Assembly (NCBI RefSeq): GCF_006874585.1
Contig: NZ_CP029762.1
Span: 62,001-126,000 of the forward strand
Direction: 5' to 3'
DNA: 64,000 nt
Source of the DNA: Sphingomonas sp. IC081
GTDB lineage: Bacteria > Pseudomonadota > Alphaproteobacteria > Sphingomonadales > Sphingomonadaceae
Part shown: in pieces, positions 8,302-17,460 of the stretch
Layout of the letters: each line of letters begins with the position of its first letter
Numbering within the stretch: the stretch's first letter is position 1
Notes under the pieces: model-generated
What the model was told of the DNA's origin: nothing
The model's database searches: none
The model's input: the letters and a program-made list of their open reading frames with translations, nothing else
Made by a program: the position numbers and the translations under genes

Positions 8302-8640
8302 CGCGATCCTGCCCGCCGCCGGGACGATGCCGTCGCGCACTTCGGCGTTGACCGAGGCGATCCCGCGGCGGCGGGGCCTCAGCACGGGGTGTCCGGTCTG
8401 CGGGGGCGGGAGAGGGGGGCTGGCATCAACATGATTCGACGTGTCATATAGGACGCCCGGCCCCCGCTCGCCCGATCGAACTGCGCAAGTGCGATTTCAT
8501 TTATGCGAACTGTCGTGGCCGCCCGAGCGGCCAACCGGCGGCAAAACCGCCCCTGTTTGCGCGCGGCGCAACTGCCTGCGCGTGTCCGGATTTGCGGGAA
8601 AATGCCTTCACGGCGGCGGGCAAGGCGTTAGGGTAGGGGC
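8302..8640. promoter_or_regulatory. Divergent intergenic region with three tandem short hairpins
   Basis: This 339-bp gap separates the MFS gene (leaving to the left) from the LhgO-like gene (leaving to the right). Near the right gene three perfect short hairpins follow one another: 8517-8532 (6-bp stem), 8537-8551 (5-bp stem, loop CAAAA) and 8557-8571 (6-bp stem). Neither flanking gene ends here, so they are not ordinary terminators. They could be part of the 5' leader of the right-hand gene. I see no convincing -35/-10 pair and no open frame worth calling. Confidence 0.5.
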
Positions 8641-9744
8641 ATGGACGAAGTCGGCGCGATCGTGGTGGGGGCAGGCGTGGTCGGGCTCGCGGCGGCGCGG
8701 GCGCTGGCACTGGGCGGCCACGAGGTGATCGTGCTCGAACGCGAGAAGCAGTTCGGCATGGTCACGTCCAGCCGCAACAGCGGGGTGATCCACGCCGGGC
8801 TCTATTATCCCGACGGATCGCTGAAGGCGCGGCTCTGCGTCGAGGGGCGACACCGGCTCTATGACTTTTGCGAAAAACGCGGAGTGCCTCACCGGCGTTG
8901 CGGAAAGCTCATCATCGCCGGCGACGAGGCCGAACTGGCGGCGCTGGACACGGTGATGGCGCGCGGCGCCCGTGCCGGGGTGGAGGACCTCGTGCGCCTC
9001 ACCGCGCAGCAGGCGCGCATGATCGAACCGGCGCTGGCCTGCGCGGGGGCGGTCCATTCGCCGTCGAGCGGCATCGTCGACCAGCACGGACTGATGCTGG
9101 CGCTGCTGGGGGAGGCGGAGGCGCATGGGGCGATGCTGGTCTGCGAGACCGGGGTGGATGCCATCGTCCGGGCCGGATCGCTCTGGTGCGTGCAGGTCGG
9201 CGATACGCGGCTGGCGGCGCCGATCCTCGTCAATGCCGCTGGGCTGGGGGCGCAGGCGCTGGCGCGGACCATCGAGGCGCTGGAGCCGGGGCTGGTGCCG
9301 CCGCTGTTCCATGGCAAGGGCTGCTATTTTTCCTATTCCGGCAAAGTGCCGTTCTCGCACCTGATCTATCCGGTGCCCGGCCCGGCGAGCCTGGGCACCC
9401 ATTTTACCCTCGATCTCGACGGGCAGGCGCGGTTCGGGCCGGACATCCATTGGGTCGATGCCATCGACTATACCGTCGATCCCGCGCTCAAGGGGGAATT
9501 TCTCGCCGCCGCGCGGCGGATCTGGCCCGAGGTCGAGGAAGAGCGCCTCCAGCCCGCCTATGCCGGGGTTCGCCCGAAGCTGTCGGGGCCGGGCATGCCG
9601 GCGGCCGATTTCATGCTGCAGGGCGAGGCGGACCACGGCCTGCCGGGGCTCATCAACCTGTTCGGGATCGATTCTCCCGGCCTGACCTCGTCGCTCGCTA
9701 TCGCGGAGCGGGTGGCGGCGATGGCGGGGCGGCGGGGCAGCTGA
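8641..9744 (+). CDS. LhgO-like FAD-dependent oxidoreductase
   Basis: 367 residues of the DAO fold. The N-terminal dinucleotide-binding motif VVGAGVVGLAAARALA is followed by the acidic end of beta 2 (VIVLERE) and the family hallmark SSRNSGVIHAGLYYP, which matches L-2-hydroxyglutarate oxidase and related proteins. The C-terminal FAD loop is around GIDSPGLTSSLAI. It probably oxidises L-2-hydroxyglutarate or a related 2-hydroxy acid and passes electrons to the quinone pool, but the substrate is not proven by sequence. AGGGG lies just before the ATG. Its last 47 bp overlap the end of the convergent histidine kinase gene. Confidence 0.82.
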   Translation: MDEVGAIVVGAGVVGLAAARALALGGHEVIVLEREKQFGMVTSSRNSGVIHAGLYYPDGSLKARLCVEGRHRLYDFCEKRGVPHRRCGKLIIAGDEAELAALDTVMARGARAGVEDLVRLTAQQARMIEPALACAGAVHSPSSGIVDQHGLMLALLGEAEAHGAMLVCETGVDAIVRAGSLWCVQVGDTRLAAPILVNAAGLGAQALARTIEALEPGLVPPLFHGKGCYFSYSGKVPFSHLIYPVPGPASLGTHFTLDLDGQARFGPDIHWVDAIDYTVDPALKGEFLAAARRIWPEVEEERLQPAYAGVRPKLSGPGMPAADFMLQGEADHGLPGLINLFGIDSPGLTSSLAIAERVAAMAGRRGS

Positions 9745-11314
9745 TCCGGAAATGCGCGCCGGTGGCGGCGGGCAGCAGCGCAAGGTCGCCGCCATAGGCC
9801 CCGAGCAGCGAGCGGGCGATCGGCAGGCCGAGCCCGGTGCCGCCCTGTTCGCGCTTGCTGGTGAAGAACGGCTCGAACACGCGGGGGCGGTCGGCTTCGG
9901 GGATGCCGGGGCCATCGTCGACAAGATCGATCCGCACGCCGTTGCCGTCGCTGGCGAGCGTCACGGCGAGGCTGCGGGCTCCGGCTTGCCGGGCATTTTC
10001 GGCGAGCGTGGTCAGCACCGCTTCCAGCGCGTCGCCGTCGATGGACACCGCGGGCATGGCTTCGGGCAGATCGAGCGTGACGGCAAAATGTTCGCCCGAA
10101 AGCGCGTCGGCAACCGCGGCCAGGATCTCTCCCGGCTGGGCGGCGGCTTGCGCTGCGCCGACGTGGACGTCGGCGCGGGCCAGTTCCATCAGCCGCCCGA
10201 CCAGCCGCGACAGGCGCCGCGCGTCGGCGGCCATGTTGGCGAGGAACCGCTCGCTATCCGCAGGCGACATCTGCGCGCCGTGATCCTGCAGCAGTTCGAT
10301 GGCGCCGGAAATGCCCGCCAGCGGGGTCTTGAACTCGTGGCTCAGCGAGGCGGCAAAATCGCGCAAGTAGCGCGAGCGTTTCTCGATGGCGTCGGCCATC
10401 TGCTCGAAATCCTCGTAGAGGGCACGGATCTCGACGACTTGCAGGGTCGGCTGGCGGGAGGGGACGCGGCGGCCCGAGGCAAGCGCGCGGGTGGCCCGGC
10501 TGAGGCCCTCGATGGGTCGCACGATGGCGCGCGACAGCACCGCGGACAGCACCAGCAGCATCGCGAAGATCGCCGCCACGCCCAGCGCGATCTTGCCGCG
10601 GTCCTCGTAGATGCCCAGGAACAGCGCGCGCGGCGAGCGGGAGAGGAGCAGGACGCCCACCACCTTGCCTTCCACCACGACCGGGCGGGCATGGTGCAGG
10701 CGGATGTTGGCGGCGCGGCTCAGCCAGTCGAGTGCGTGGCGGGCGGGATAACCGGCGTTCTCGCGCAGCACGGTGGTCGGCACGCCGGCCAGCGCGGCAT
10801 GGACTTCGGGCAGCGTGGCAAGGCTTCCGCCGGCTTGCGGGCCATTGAGCAGGATGCCCTGACGGTCCAGCATCAGGATCGAGGCGAGCGTCGTCACCTT
10901 GGTTTCCTGAAACGCCGGCATCATCCGCCAGGCCAGCGCCACGGCGGCGGGATCGGCCACCGCCCCTGCTGCTGCCCTGGGGCGGGGCGGCAGGATGGGG
11001 GAGGAGCGCAAGTCCACCTCGGTCACGCGGTCGTGGTAGCGTTCGGGGACGGCGGGCGGCGCGGCTGGCAGCGGGGCGGGAAGCGCGATCCCGCTGCCCA
11101 CCACGGCGGCGCTGGCGGCGAGCGCGGCGCCTTGGGCGACCAGCTCCGCCTCGGTCCGCCGCACCAGCGCATTTTCGTAGACGCGCAGGAAGATCGCCCC
11201 GAACCCCGGCAGCGCGGCGACAAACAGCAGCGTGCCCAGCAGGATCGTGCGCAGGCGCAGGATCGGCCAGCGCCGGGCGACCGCGGCCTTGGTGCGGGCC
11301 CAGAGGCGCATCAT
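9698..11314 (-). CDS. Sensor histidine kinase of a two-component system
   Basis: 538 residues, starting at the ATG (11312-11314) that overlaps the response-regulator stop as ATGA. A first membrane helix (about 23-45), a periplasmic sensor region of about 190 residues, a second helix (about 241-262), HAMP-like linker, HisKA with the phosphorylated His327 in LSHEFKTPLAG, and an ATPase domain with DDGPGIPEAD and GGTGLGLPIARS. It should autophosphorylate and pass phosphate to the adjacent regulator. Its C-terminal tail (PPSPPPAPR) runs 47 bp into the convergent oxidoreductase gene. The stimulus is unknown; the upstream DUF4173 membrane protein may be part of sensing. Confidence 0.9.
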   Translation of the reverse strand: MMRLWARTKAAVARRWPILRLRTILLGTLLFVAALPGFGAIFLRVYENALVRRTEAELVAQGAALAASAAVVGSGIALPAPLPAAPPAVPERYHDRVTEVDLRSSPILPPRPRAAAGAVADPAAVALAWRMMPAFQETKVTTLASILMLDRQGILLNGPQAGGSLATLPEVHAALAGVPTTVLRENAGYPARHALDWLSRAANIRLHHARPVVVEGKVVGVLLLSRSPRALFLGIYEDRGKIALGVAAIFAMLLVLSAVLSRAIVRPIEGLSRATRALASGRRVPSRQPTLQVVEIRALYEDFEQMADAIEKRSRYLRDFAASLSHEFKTPLAGISGAIELLQDHGAQMSPADSERFLANMAADARRLSRLVGRLMELARADVHVGAAQAAAQPGEILAAVADALSGEHFAVTLDLPEAMPAVSIDGDALEAVLTTLAENARQAGARSLAVTLASDGNGVRIDLVDDGPGIPEADRPRVFEPFFTSKREQGGTGLGLPIARSLLGAYGGDLALLPAATGAHFRISCPAAPPSPPPAPR

Positions 11315-12042
11315 CCCGGCGCGGCCGCTCCGCTGCAGGCGCCGAGCCGGTAGCCGATCCCGGCGCGCGTCTCCACCAGGTCGCAGCCGCCCGCTTCGGC
11401 GAACTTGCGGCGCAAGTTGCGGACATGGCTGTCGATCGTGCGGTCGGTCAGCGCGAAGCCGGGGCCGCGCAGCCGGTCGATGATCTGGTCGCGCGAGAAG
11501 ATGCGGGTGGGCCCGGCGAGCAGCGTGCGCAGGATGGTGAATTCGGTCACCGTCAGGCTCACCTCGCGGCCATGCCACTGCGCGGTCCAGCTTTCGGGAT
11601 CGAGACTCAGCAGGCCGTGGCGCAGGACCGCGACGGTTTCGGCGGGCGCGGCAGCCGAGGCGCCGCGCGCGCCGGTGCGGCGCAGGATCGCCATCGCGCG
11701 GGCCACGACCTCGCGCGGGGAAAAGGGCTTCACGACATAGTCGTCGCCGCCCAGTTCGATGCCCAGCACCCGGTCGATCTCGTCATCGCGCGAGGAGAGG
11801 AAAAAGATCGGCACGTCACTGGTCGCGCGCAGGCGGCGGCAGACTTCCAGCCCGTCCATGCGCGGCATGTTGATGTCGAGGATCACCAGATCGGGGCCGT
11901 GACGCGCGACCTGGGCCAGCGCGTCCTCGCCGTCGCCCGCCTCGATGGTCTGGAGACCGGCCTTGCCGAAGGCGAAGACCAGCAACTGGCGGATATGGGG
12001 ATCGTCGTCGACGAGAAGGATCGTGCCGGGCATGGCGGCCAT
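11311..12042 (-). CDS. OmpR-family response regulator
   Basis: 243 residues from the ATG at 12042, which has AGGA at 7 nt; an ATG at 12048 is too close to that site. The receiver domain (about 5-120) has the acidic pair VDDD, the phosphorylated Asp56 in LVILDINMPRMDG, and the KPFSP lysine loop. A winged-helix DNA-binding domain follows (about 140-235: VTEFTILRTLL, DRTIDSHVRNLRRKF, GIGYRL). It lies 23 nt after the DUF4173 gene and overlaps its kinase gene, so the three form one operon. Targets are unknown. Confidence 0.93.
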   Translation of the reverse strand: MAAMPGTILLVDDDPHIRQLLVFAFGKAGLQTIEAGDGEDALAQVARHGPDLVILDINMPRMDGLEVCRRLRATSDVPIFFLSSRDDEIDRVLGIELGGDDYVVKPFSPREVVARAMAILRRTGARGASAAAPAETVAVLRHGLLSLDPESWTAQWHGREVSLTVTEFTILRTLLAGPTRIFSRDQIIDRLRGPGFALTDRTIDSHVRNLRRKFAEAGGCDLVETRAGIGYRLGACSGAAAPG

Positions 12043-12065
12043 GTTCATTTCCTGGAAGGTCCGTG

Positions 12066-13691
12066 TCAACGCGGCGCAGCGGGTTGCGTCGGGGATTGTG
12101 CGGGCGGCGCCGGAGACGGCGTCGGGGCTGATGCGGGTGCCGGTGCCGGTGCTGGGACGGGTGACGGCGGCTCGGCGGGGAGCTCGGTGATCACCGCGCC
12201 GTCGCAGTCCCGCAAGCCGCCGCCAAGGTCGGGCCGGGGCAGCGTGGCGGCGATGGTGCGCGCCTGTTCCTGCCGGCGCATGTCGATCAGGCCCAGGGCG
12301 ACCGGCTGGCGTTGCTGCGCGTCGAGACGGACCGCCTGCACGCGCGCATGGAACCCGGGATTCAGGCCGCGCCGCTGTTCGAGTTCGAGCAGCGGCAGCA
12401 GCGCCGAGCCGCCCATGCGGTTCAGGTAGCACAAGTCCAGCGCGGCGCCGCGGCCGCCCACCTCGCGGGCATGGCGCACGTTCCAGCGCGCCGCCATGGT
12501 GCCCAGGTCGACAAAGCAGAACCCCGTCAGCACCAGCGCGGTGGCGGCCAGGTTGACGTTGACCAGCCAGGCCGAACTGCGATTCCGCAGCAGCCGCCAG
12601 CAGATCGTGGCAAGACCGAAGGCGACCAGCACCATCCACGCCAGCGCGGCGATGCGCAGCCTCGTCAGCGAATAGGCTTCGATGTAGTCCGCCGTGCGCT
12701 GGATCGAGGAGGCGACCAGCACGATGTTCTGCATGATCCACAAGGTCACCAGCCTGCGGATCGCGGGCGAACCGGCGGTCTCGGAGCCCGGACGCAGCGC
12801 GATCAGCACGAACAGCGCGGCAAGAAGCGCGGTGGCGATCAGCGGGTAGGCGCCGCGGTGCGCGTAGTCGGCCAGGGTCATGCCCGGCGGCAGCGCGGCC
12901 ATGCCCCAGAGATAGGCGGCATCGAGCAGGTTCTGCACGGCGAAGATGGCGTTGAAGACCACCAGCGAGAGGGTGATCGAGGCGGGCGAAAACCCGGGCA
13001 GGCGAAGCTCGCCGCGCCCTTCGAACAGCGGCAGCGGGTGCCTGAGCAGGCCCGGGCGCAGCAGGCTCCAGGCCATCGCGAAGACTATCGTCCAGAGGAT
13101 CGCGCGGCCCCCTTGCGCGACCAGCGAGGTGTCGATCGACAGCAGCGAGGAGACCGCGCCGGCCAGGATCGGGTTGGCGGCGCAGAACAGCGCGACGATC
13201 ACCGCGCCGCCCAGCAGCGGCATCGTCAGCAGCGATGCCGCCCGCCGCAGGCCGATGCGCCTGCCGTGCCCGGCGGCACGCACCTTCGCGATGCGCCGCA
13301 TGTCGAGCAGCGGAGCGAACGGTGCGCGCAGGGCCTGCCAGAACAGGCGCTGCGCCCAGCGCCAGCCGTCGTCGAACCGTCCGGTTCGCGCCAGCAGGGC
13401 GGCCATGCCCGCCGCGAGCCAGAACAGCGTCCACGCCAGCGGCCCCGGATCCCAGGTCAGCGCCAGCGCGAACAGGCAGGCGGCCAGTGCGGCGGGCAGG
13501 CCGGGCTTGCTGCGGCGCAGTGCCGGGGTTCCGGCCAGCAGCGCCGCCAGCAGGGCAAGGGCCAGGAGGCCCCACGATCCATAGGCAAGGCCGCGCTGGT
13601 AGAGCAGCCAGTCCCCCACCGCGACCACGGCCAGACCCAGTCCGAGCTTCCACCGGAAGCTGGCCCCCAGCGGGGCGGCGGCGAAGTGCAT
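12066..13691 (-). CDS. DUF4173 multi-spanning membrane protein
   Basis: 541 residues from the ATG at 13691, supported by GGGAG 9 nt upstream. About ten hydrophobic segments occupy residues 15-430 with the DUF4173-like stretches LLDMRRIAKVRA and NIVLVASSIQRTADYIEAYSLT. The C-terminus is a soluble tail ending in a Pro/Ala-rich stretch of about 35 residues (SPVPAPAPAPASAPTPSPAP). The function of this family is unknown. Here it is the promoter-proximal gene of an operon with a response regulator and histidine kinase, which suggests it is either a sensing partner or a target fixed into the same operon. Confidence 0.8.
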   Translation of the reverse strand: MHFAAAPLGASFRWKLGLGLAVVAVGDWLLYQRGLAYGSWGLLALALLAALLAGTPALRRSKPGLPAALAACLFALALTWDPGPLAWTLFWLAAGMAALLARTGRFDDGWRWAQRLFWQALRAPFAPLLDMRRIAKVRAAGHGRRIGLRRAASLLTMPLLGGAVIVALFCAANPILAGAVSSLLSIDTSLVAQGGRAILWTIVFAMAWSLLRPGLLRHPLPLFEGRGELRLPGFSPASITLSLVVFNAIFAVQNLLDAAYLWGMAALPPGMTLADYAHRGAYPLIATALLAALFVLIALRPGSETAGSPAIRRLVTLWIMQNIVLVASSIQRTADYIEAYSLTRLRIAALAWMVLVAFGLATICWRLLRNRSSAWLVNVNLAATALVLTGFCFVDLGTMAARWNVRHAREVGGRGAALDLCYLNRMGGSALLPLLELEQRRGLNPGFHARVQAVRLDAQQRQPVALGLIDMRRQEQARTIAATLPRPDLGGGLRDCDGAVITELPAEPPSPVPAPAPAPASAPTPSPAPPAQSPTQPAAPR

Positions 13692-13893
13692 TTGTGTGTC
13701 TCCCTGATTGACGGGAGCCATCATTCGGCGGGCGGCGGGCAGTTTATCGCGGGATCGCGGTCAATTGTCGGCGCAGGCGCGTTGCAGAAATGGTGCAGGC
13801 AGAAATGGTGCAGGCCGAAGCGGTGAAGCTCCTGCGGCCGGCGCCCGCAGGCAAAGGCTTTGCATTCGGCGCGAGGCGCGATAGGCGCGGGGG

Positions 13894-14145
13894 ATGATGA
13901 ACATTCCCTGGGACCAGCCGGCAACGCTGATCGATCTGGACGGCAAGACGCCGGTGATCGGCGTGATGCTCGAATGCGTGATGCATTTCGCGCTTTTCAA
14001 GCCTTTCGCCAAGGAGCAGGCACGTATCCTGCTCACGCGGCCGGTGTTTCGCGAAGGCCGCAAGACCCGCACCTGGGTGCTCAATCCCGACGAAATCGAA
14101 AGACTGGTGGAGCGGCTCAAGGCCGAACGGGAGGCGTCCCGGTAG
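13894..14145 (+). CDS. Small conserved-looking protein of unknown function
   Basis: 83 residues, no signal peptide or membrane segment. The sequence begins MMNIPWDQPATLIDLDGKT, has a hydrophobic middle (VIGVMLECVMHFALFKPF) and a charged helical C-terminus (IERLVERLKAEREASR). A GGGG precedes the ATG at 13894; a second ATG follows directly. Protein-like composition and third-position GC argue that it is coding, and the antisense frames look like shadows. It converges on the deacetylase gene with only 10 bp between stops. I do not recognise the family. Confidence 0.6.
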   Translation: MMNIPWDQPATLIDLDGKTPVIGVMLECVMHFALFKPFAKEQARILLTRPVFREGRKTRTWVLNPDEIERLVERLKAEREASR

Positions 14146-14155
14146 GCCGGCGCGA

Positions 14156-15073
14156 TCAGGCGGCAGCACCTGCGGCGATCGCGGCGGAAAGGGTGAGGAT
14201 CGTGCGGGCGTGGCGCCAGGCCACGGCTTCGCGGTCGGCGCCGTAGCCGCCGCCCAGCGTGCTCGCCAGGGGAACGCCGCGAAGCCTGGCCTCTGCCGCC
14301 ACAAACCGATCGCGCGCGGCAAGGCCCTCGTCGGTCAAGGACAGCCTGCCGAGCTTGTCGTCCGCGTGGGGATCGACGCCGGCCTGCAGCAGGATCAGGT
14401 CCGGCCCGAAATGATTGAGCGCCATGGGCAGCGATCCGGCAAGGGCATCGAGGTAGCCGGTGTCGCCGGTGCCGTCGGGGAGGCCGACATCCAGCGAGGA
14501 GCGTGCCTTGCGGGCCGGGAAGTTCTTCTCGGCATGGATGGAAAGCGTGAAAATGTCGCCGCGCCCCGCGGTCAGGGCCGCCGTGCCGTCGCCCTGATGT
14601 ACGTCCAGATCGAGGATGAGGATGCGTGAAGCGCTGCCTTCCTCGATCAGCCGGTTGGCGGCCAGCGCCAGGTCGTTGAAGACGCAATATCCCGCGCCGG
14701 TATCGGCCAGGGCATGATGGCTGCCGCCGGCGGAATTCGCGGCATATCCGTGCTGCAGGGCGAGCTTCGCGGCGAGCCAGGTTCCACCGGGCGAGAGCTG
14801 CGATCGCCGGGAGATGCGTTCGTCGATCGCAAAACCGATCCGGCGCTGCTTGGCTTCCGGCACCGCGCAGCCGATCACTTCGTCGACATAGGCCGGGTCG
14901 TGGACGGCCTCGAGCCATTCCCGCGGCATGACGTCCGGGGTGTGAACGCGCATCGCCGCGCCGCTTTTGCCAAGCGCCTGCATGACCAGCGCATACTTGT
15001 CATGCGGGAACGTGCCGGTGCGCTCGGTTGCGACCACGTAGCCGGGGTGATGGACGACATGCAGCATGGCCAT
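14156..15073 (-). CDS. Histone-deacetylase-family (AcuC/AphA-like) zinc amidohydrolase
   Basis: 305 residues. Active-site features are in place: [19 protein letters not shown] (tandem His and the glycine-rich pocket), zinc ligands in [11 protein letters not shown], and the third ligand Asp in [13 protein letters not shown]. Residues near the N-terminus (HVVHHPGYV) fit the class seen in bacterial HDAC-like proteins. It should remove acyl groups from lysine side chains or small amide substrates such as acetylpolyamines; which one cannot be read from sequence. Starts at 15073 and 15067 are both possible and neither has a good ribosome-binding site. The neighbours give no pathway hint. Confidence 0.88.
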   Translation of the reverse strand: MAMLHVVHHPGYVVATERTGTFPHDKYALVMQALGKSGAAMRVHTPDVMPREWLEAVHDPAYVDEVIGCAVPEAKQRRIGFAIDERISRRSQLSPGGTWLAAKLALQHGYAANSAGGSHHALADTGAGYCVFNDLALAANRLIEEGSASRILILDLDVHQGDGTAALTAGRGDIFTLSIHAEKNFPARKARSSLDVGLPDGTGDTGYLDALAGSLPMALNHFGPDLILLQAGVDPHADDKLGRLSLTDEGLAARDRFVAAEARLRGVPLASTLGGGYGADREAVAWRHARTILTLSAAIAAGAAA

Positions 15074-15152
15074 CGCGGTAGAACACCGAGGAACACAGGT
15101 CGAGCATGCATAGGCGCGCCGGGCCTCCCGGCGGCGGCCGGTGCTACCCGGG

Positions 15153-16460
15153 CTACCGGGGCGGCAGCAATGCCTTGTCGATGCGCGCGGCCACGCCGAC
15201 ACTGCGGCCTGCGAGGTTCGGGATCGAATAGCGCACCGCGCTTCCCAGGACCTTTGCCGCGTCGGACAGGCTCAGGCCGTAGTCCTGTTGCAGCCACTGT
15301 ATCAGGCCCGTGGTCGCCGCCCGTGTCGCTTCATCGAGCGAGCCGGCCTGACCCAGCGTCATGATCTCGCCGGCCGTTTCGACCCGCGGCATCATGATGG
15401 CGGTTCCCTTGATGATCTCGACCGAGAATTCGACGTCCATCGAGGTCTCGAGTGCATATTGGGAGGTCTCGCCGTCACCCTGTAGGGCGTGTGCGTCGCC
15501 CAGGTAGAGCAATGCGCCGGGCTGCTGCACGGGCAGGAGCACCGTGCTGCCCGCGACCACCTCGGGAAAGTCCATGTTGCCGCCCGCACGGCCGGTATCC
15601 CCCGTCGACAGCGGCGGCGAGGCGAAACCGCTTGCCAGCCCGACCCCTCCCAGCATCGGTCGCAGCGGGACACGATAGCCGTTCAGCCGGCTCCCGGGCT
15701 CCTCCAGCGTCGCAAGGCCGTTTTCCCGGTCGAGGTGCCAGCGCACCGGGCGGCCAAGCTCGGAAGCCTTTGCGCTCAGGCCCGCCCCCAGCACCCGTGT
15801 CACGATCGTGTCGAGGCTCTCCGCCCAATCCCGGTTGGGGGTCAGCTTGCGGATGTGGATGGCCAGCGTGTCGCCTTGCCGTGCGCCCGCGACAAAGAAG
15901 GGTCCGGTCTGCGGATTGCCGAACAGGGCGCGGGTGACGCCCTGCGCGTCGATGCCGCCGGAATCGACGGTCGACGTGCGCACGATATCGCCGGGCCAGA
16001 TCGTCAGGACCGGTTCGCGCTCCGCCGAGAAGCTGTTGGCAAACGAGTGCGGGGCATAGTCGATCACGCGCGGCCGAGCGGTCGGGCGCTCGGGCACGGC
16101 ACGGGCGGAAATGGTGAATGTCTGGCGCCTGTCCGCGAAATTGTTGTCAGGGTAGTCGGCGGTGCCCGATAGCCGGCCATTTTCCAGTCGTACCTCGAAG
16201 CGATACTCCGCCCCGCGCTGGTCGGTTGTCCGGAACCGCAGGGTCCGGCCGTCCACGGTCCCGGACAAGGGGGCACCGTCCCAGTCGCCGGAGACGACAT
16301 TGCGCCGGATCGACAGGTCAAGCGTCGAATATTCCGGATTGCCCCATCGATCGACCGTCAGCACCCACTGACCGTCCAACGCGGACGGAGCCGGGGGCGA
16401 GGCCAGTGCCACGCTTGTCGACAGGCACAAGGCGCCAGCGGCTGTCATGGAACGCAACAT
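15153..16460 (-). CDS. Secreted acetamidase/formamidase-family protein
   Basis: 435 residues from the ATG at 16460 (GGAG at 8 nt). A signal peptide (to about residue 21, ending VALASPP) is followed by an N-terminal beta-rich domain of about 90 residues, rich in W and G ([20 protein letters not shown]), and then an FmdA/AmdA-type domain (about 115-435, with [18 protein letters not shown] and the Met/Gly-rich [15 protein letters not shown] block). Classic formamidases are cytosolic and lack the N-terminal domain, so this is a periplasmic variant with an extra domain. Substrate is not known. The palindrome TACATATGTA lies about 22 bp upstream and may be an operator. Confidence 0.8.
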   Translation of the reverse strand: MLRSMTAAGALCLSTSVALASPPAPSALDGQWVLTVDRWGNPEYSTLDLSIRRNVVSGDWDGAPLSGTVDGRTLRFRTTDQRGAEYRFEVRLENGRLSGTADYPDNNFADRRQTFTISARAVPERPTARPRVIDYAPHSFANSFSAEREPVLTIWPGDIVRTSTVDSGGIDAQGVTRALFGNPQTGPFFVAGARQGDTLAIHIRKLTPNRDWAESLDTIVTRVLGAGLSAKASELGRPVRWHLDRENGLATLEEPGSRLNGYRVPLRPMLGGVGLASGFASPPLSTGDTGRAGGNMDFPEVVAGSTVLLPVQQPGALLYLGDAHALQGDGETSQYALETSMDVEFSVEIIKGTAIMMPRVETAGEIMTLGQAGSLDEATRAATTGLIQWLQQDYGLSLSDAAKVLGSAVRYSIPNLAGRSVGVAARIDKALLPPR

Positions 16461-16882
16461 CGGCTTTCTCCCTTTACCGACTACATATGTAATCAAAAGG
16501 GGCGTTGGCAATGCGGAATGTGTTTACGCCGCCTGGAAGCGTGCCGCCGGCCGTTGCCGAAGTCCGGCCAGCAATCCCTTCGTGTGCGGGGCAAGAGATA
16601 GGCCCTGCCTCACAGAAACTGCAGAGGCAGGGCCTGAGGTGGTATGCCCGGTTTTGCCCGGGTCAGATTGCACCTCTGACGCAGTGCATGGGGTGGTGTG
16701 CTGGGGTCAGCACTTGCGATCAGAGTGGTACAGCGCCCGAGGCGGTGTGACAGGCGCACCCTAAGCGGAAAATCGGCTGAAGTGGTGTAAAGCAATGTAA
16801 AATTGCCGTTCACCCGGTTGCCAGGCAGGCACAAGGTGGGGTTACGATCTGGGAGGGGGTGTCACCTGCAAGGAGTTGGACG
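16461..16882. other. 422-bp divergent gap with palindrome and a strong hairpin
   Basis: Both flanking genes are transcribed away from this gap. It holds the palindrome TACATATGTA at 16482-16491 close to the amidase start, an 11-bp perfect hairpin at 16600-16635 (arms AGGCCCTGCCT/AGGCAGGGCCT, 14-nt loop), a second short hairpin around 16652-16668, and an AT-richer stretch near 16783-16805 that may hold the promoter of the lipoprotein gene. Because no gene ends here, the hairpins are unexplained. No protein frame is convincing. Confidence 0.55.
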
Positions 16883-17431
16883 TTGACGAGTGCAGGAAGC
16901 CAGCAAGTGCGGTTTGGGGGGCGGTGTTCCGCCGTGGTCGCGTTGGCCATGCTCGCGGGATGTGCAGGCAAGCCGCCAGTGGTTGTCCAGACCTTTGGTG
17001 CCCTGCCGCCGCCCGGAAGTGTCCGGATGCTGGTGGACGGCAATGTAACCCGGCCTTTGGCTGACGAACTGGAGGCCGGGCTGGTCGCGCAGGGGTTCTC
17101 CGCTTCCGATCGGGGCGCGTATCTCGTGCAATTGACGGTGTCCGATCTTCCCGGCCGGGCGGGACTGTTCGCGCCGAGCGAAGGAGGGGCGTCGGCAGGT
17201 GCGTGGCTTTTGGCGCCCAGCCGTTCCAGATCGAGGATGCAGCGGGTTGTTGTCCTTTCGCTCTCGGACAGGGCGACCGGCCGAAACCTCTACCGCGTGC
17301 TCGCCAGCGAGCCCCGCAAGGCAGGCAGGGCTGGCAAGGCAGGACGGGCAGGCAAGGCAATCTCCGACGCGCGGATCGTGGAGGCGGTCGCGTCCAGGCT
17401 TGCCGCTGCGCGTCAGGCTCCGGTTGAGTGA
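16883..17431 (+). CDS. Predicted lipoprotein, DUF4410-like size, unknown function
   Basis: 182 residues from a TTG start at 16883 that has AAGGAG at 7 nt. The N-terminal hydrophobic stretch ends in the lipobox LAGC, so it should be a lipid-anchored envelope protein. The body alternates short strands and helices (SVRMLVDGNVTRPLADELEAGLVAQGF, with DRGAYLVQLTVSDLPGRAG) and resembles lipoproteins that bind or hydrolyse nothing obvious. A low-complexity Lys/Arg/Ala/Gly repeat (RKAGRAGKAGRAGKA) lies near residue 155-170 and is mirrored by a GGCAAGGCA-type DNA repeat. It converges on the truncated histidine kinase. Confidence 0.7.
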   Translation: MTSAGSQQVRFGGRCSAVVALAMLAGCAGKPPVVVQTFGALPPPGSVRMLVDGNVTRPLADELEAGLVAQGFSASDRGAYLVQLTVSDLPGRAGLFAPSEGGASAGAWLLAPSRSRSRMQRVVVLSLSDRATGRNLYRVLASEPRKAGRAGKAGRAGKAISDARIVEAVASRLAAARQAPVE

Positions 17432-17460
17432 GTTTGCGATCTGACGGTCTGGAAACCGCT

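Noticed and set aside
4828-8451. A 1207-codon plus-strand open frame opposite the diguanylate cyclase and MFS genes
   Set aside because: Shadow of two well-supported minus-strand genes; no domain or ribosome-binding site supports it.
13744-14322. Minus-strand frames across the small gene at 13894-14145
   Set aside because: They continue from the deacetylase region without motif; the plus-strand small protein has better composition.
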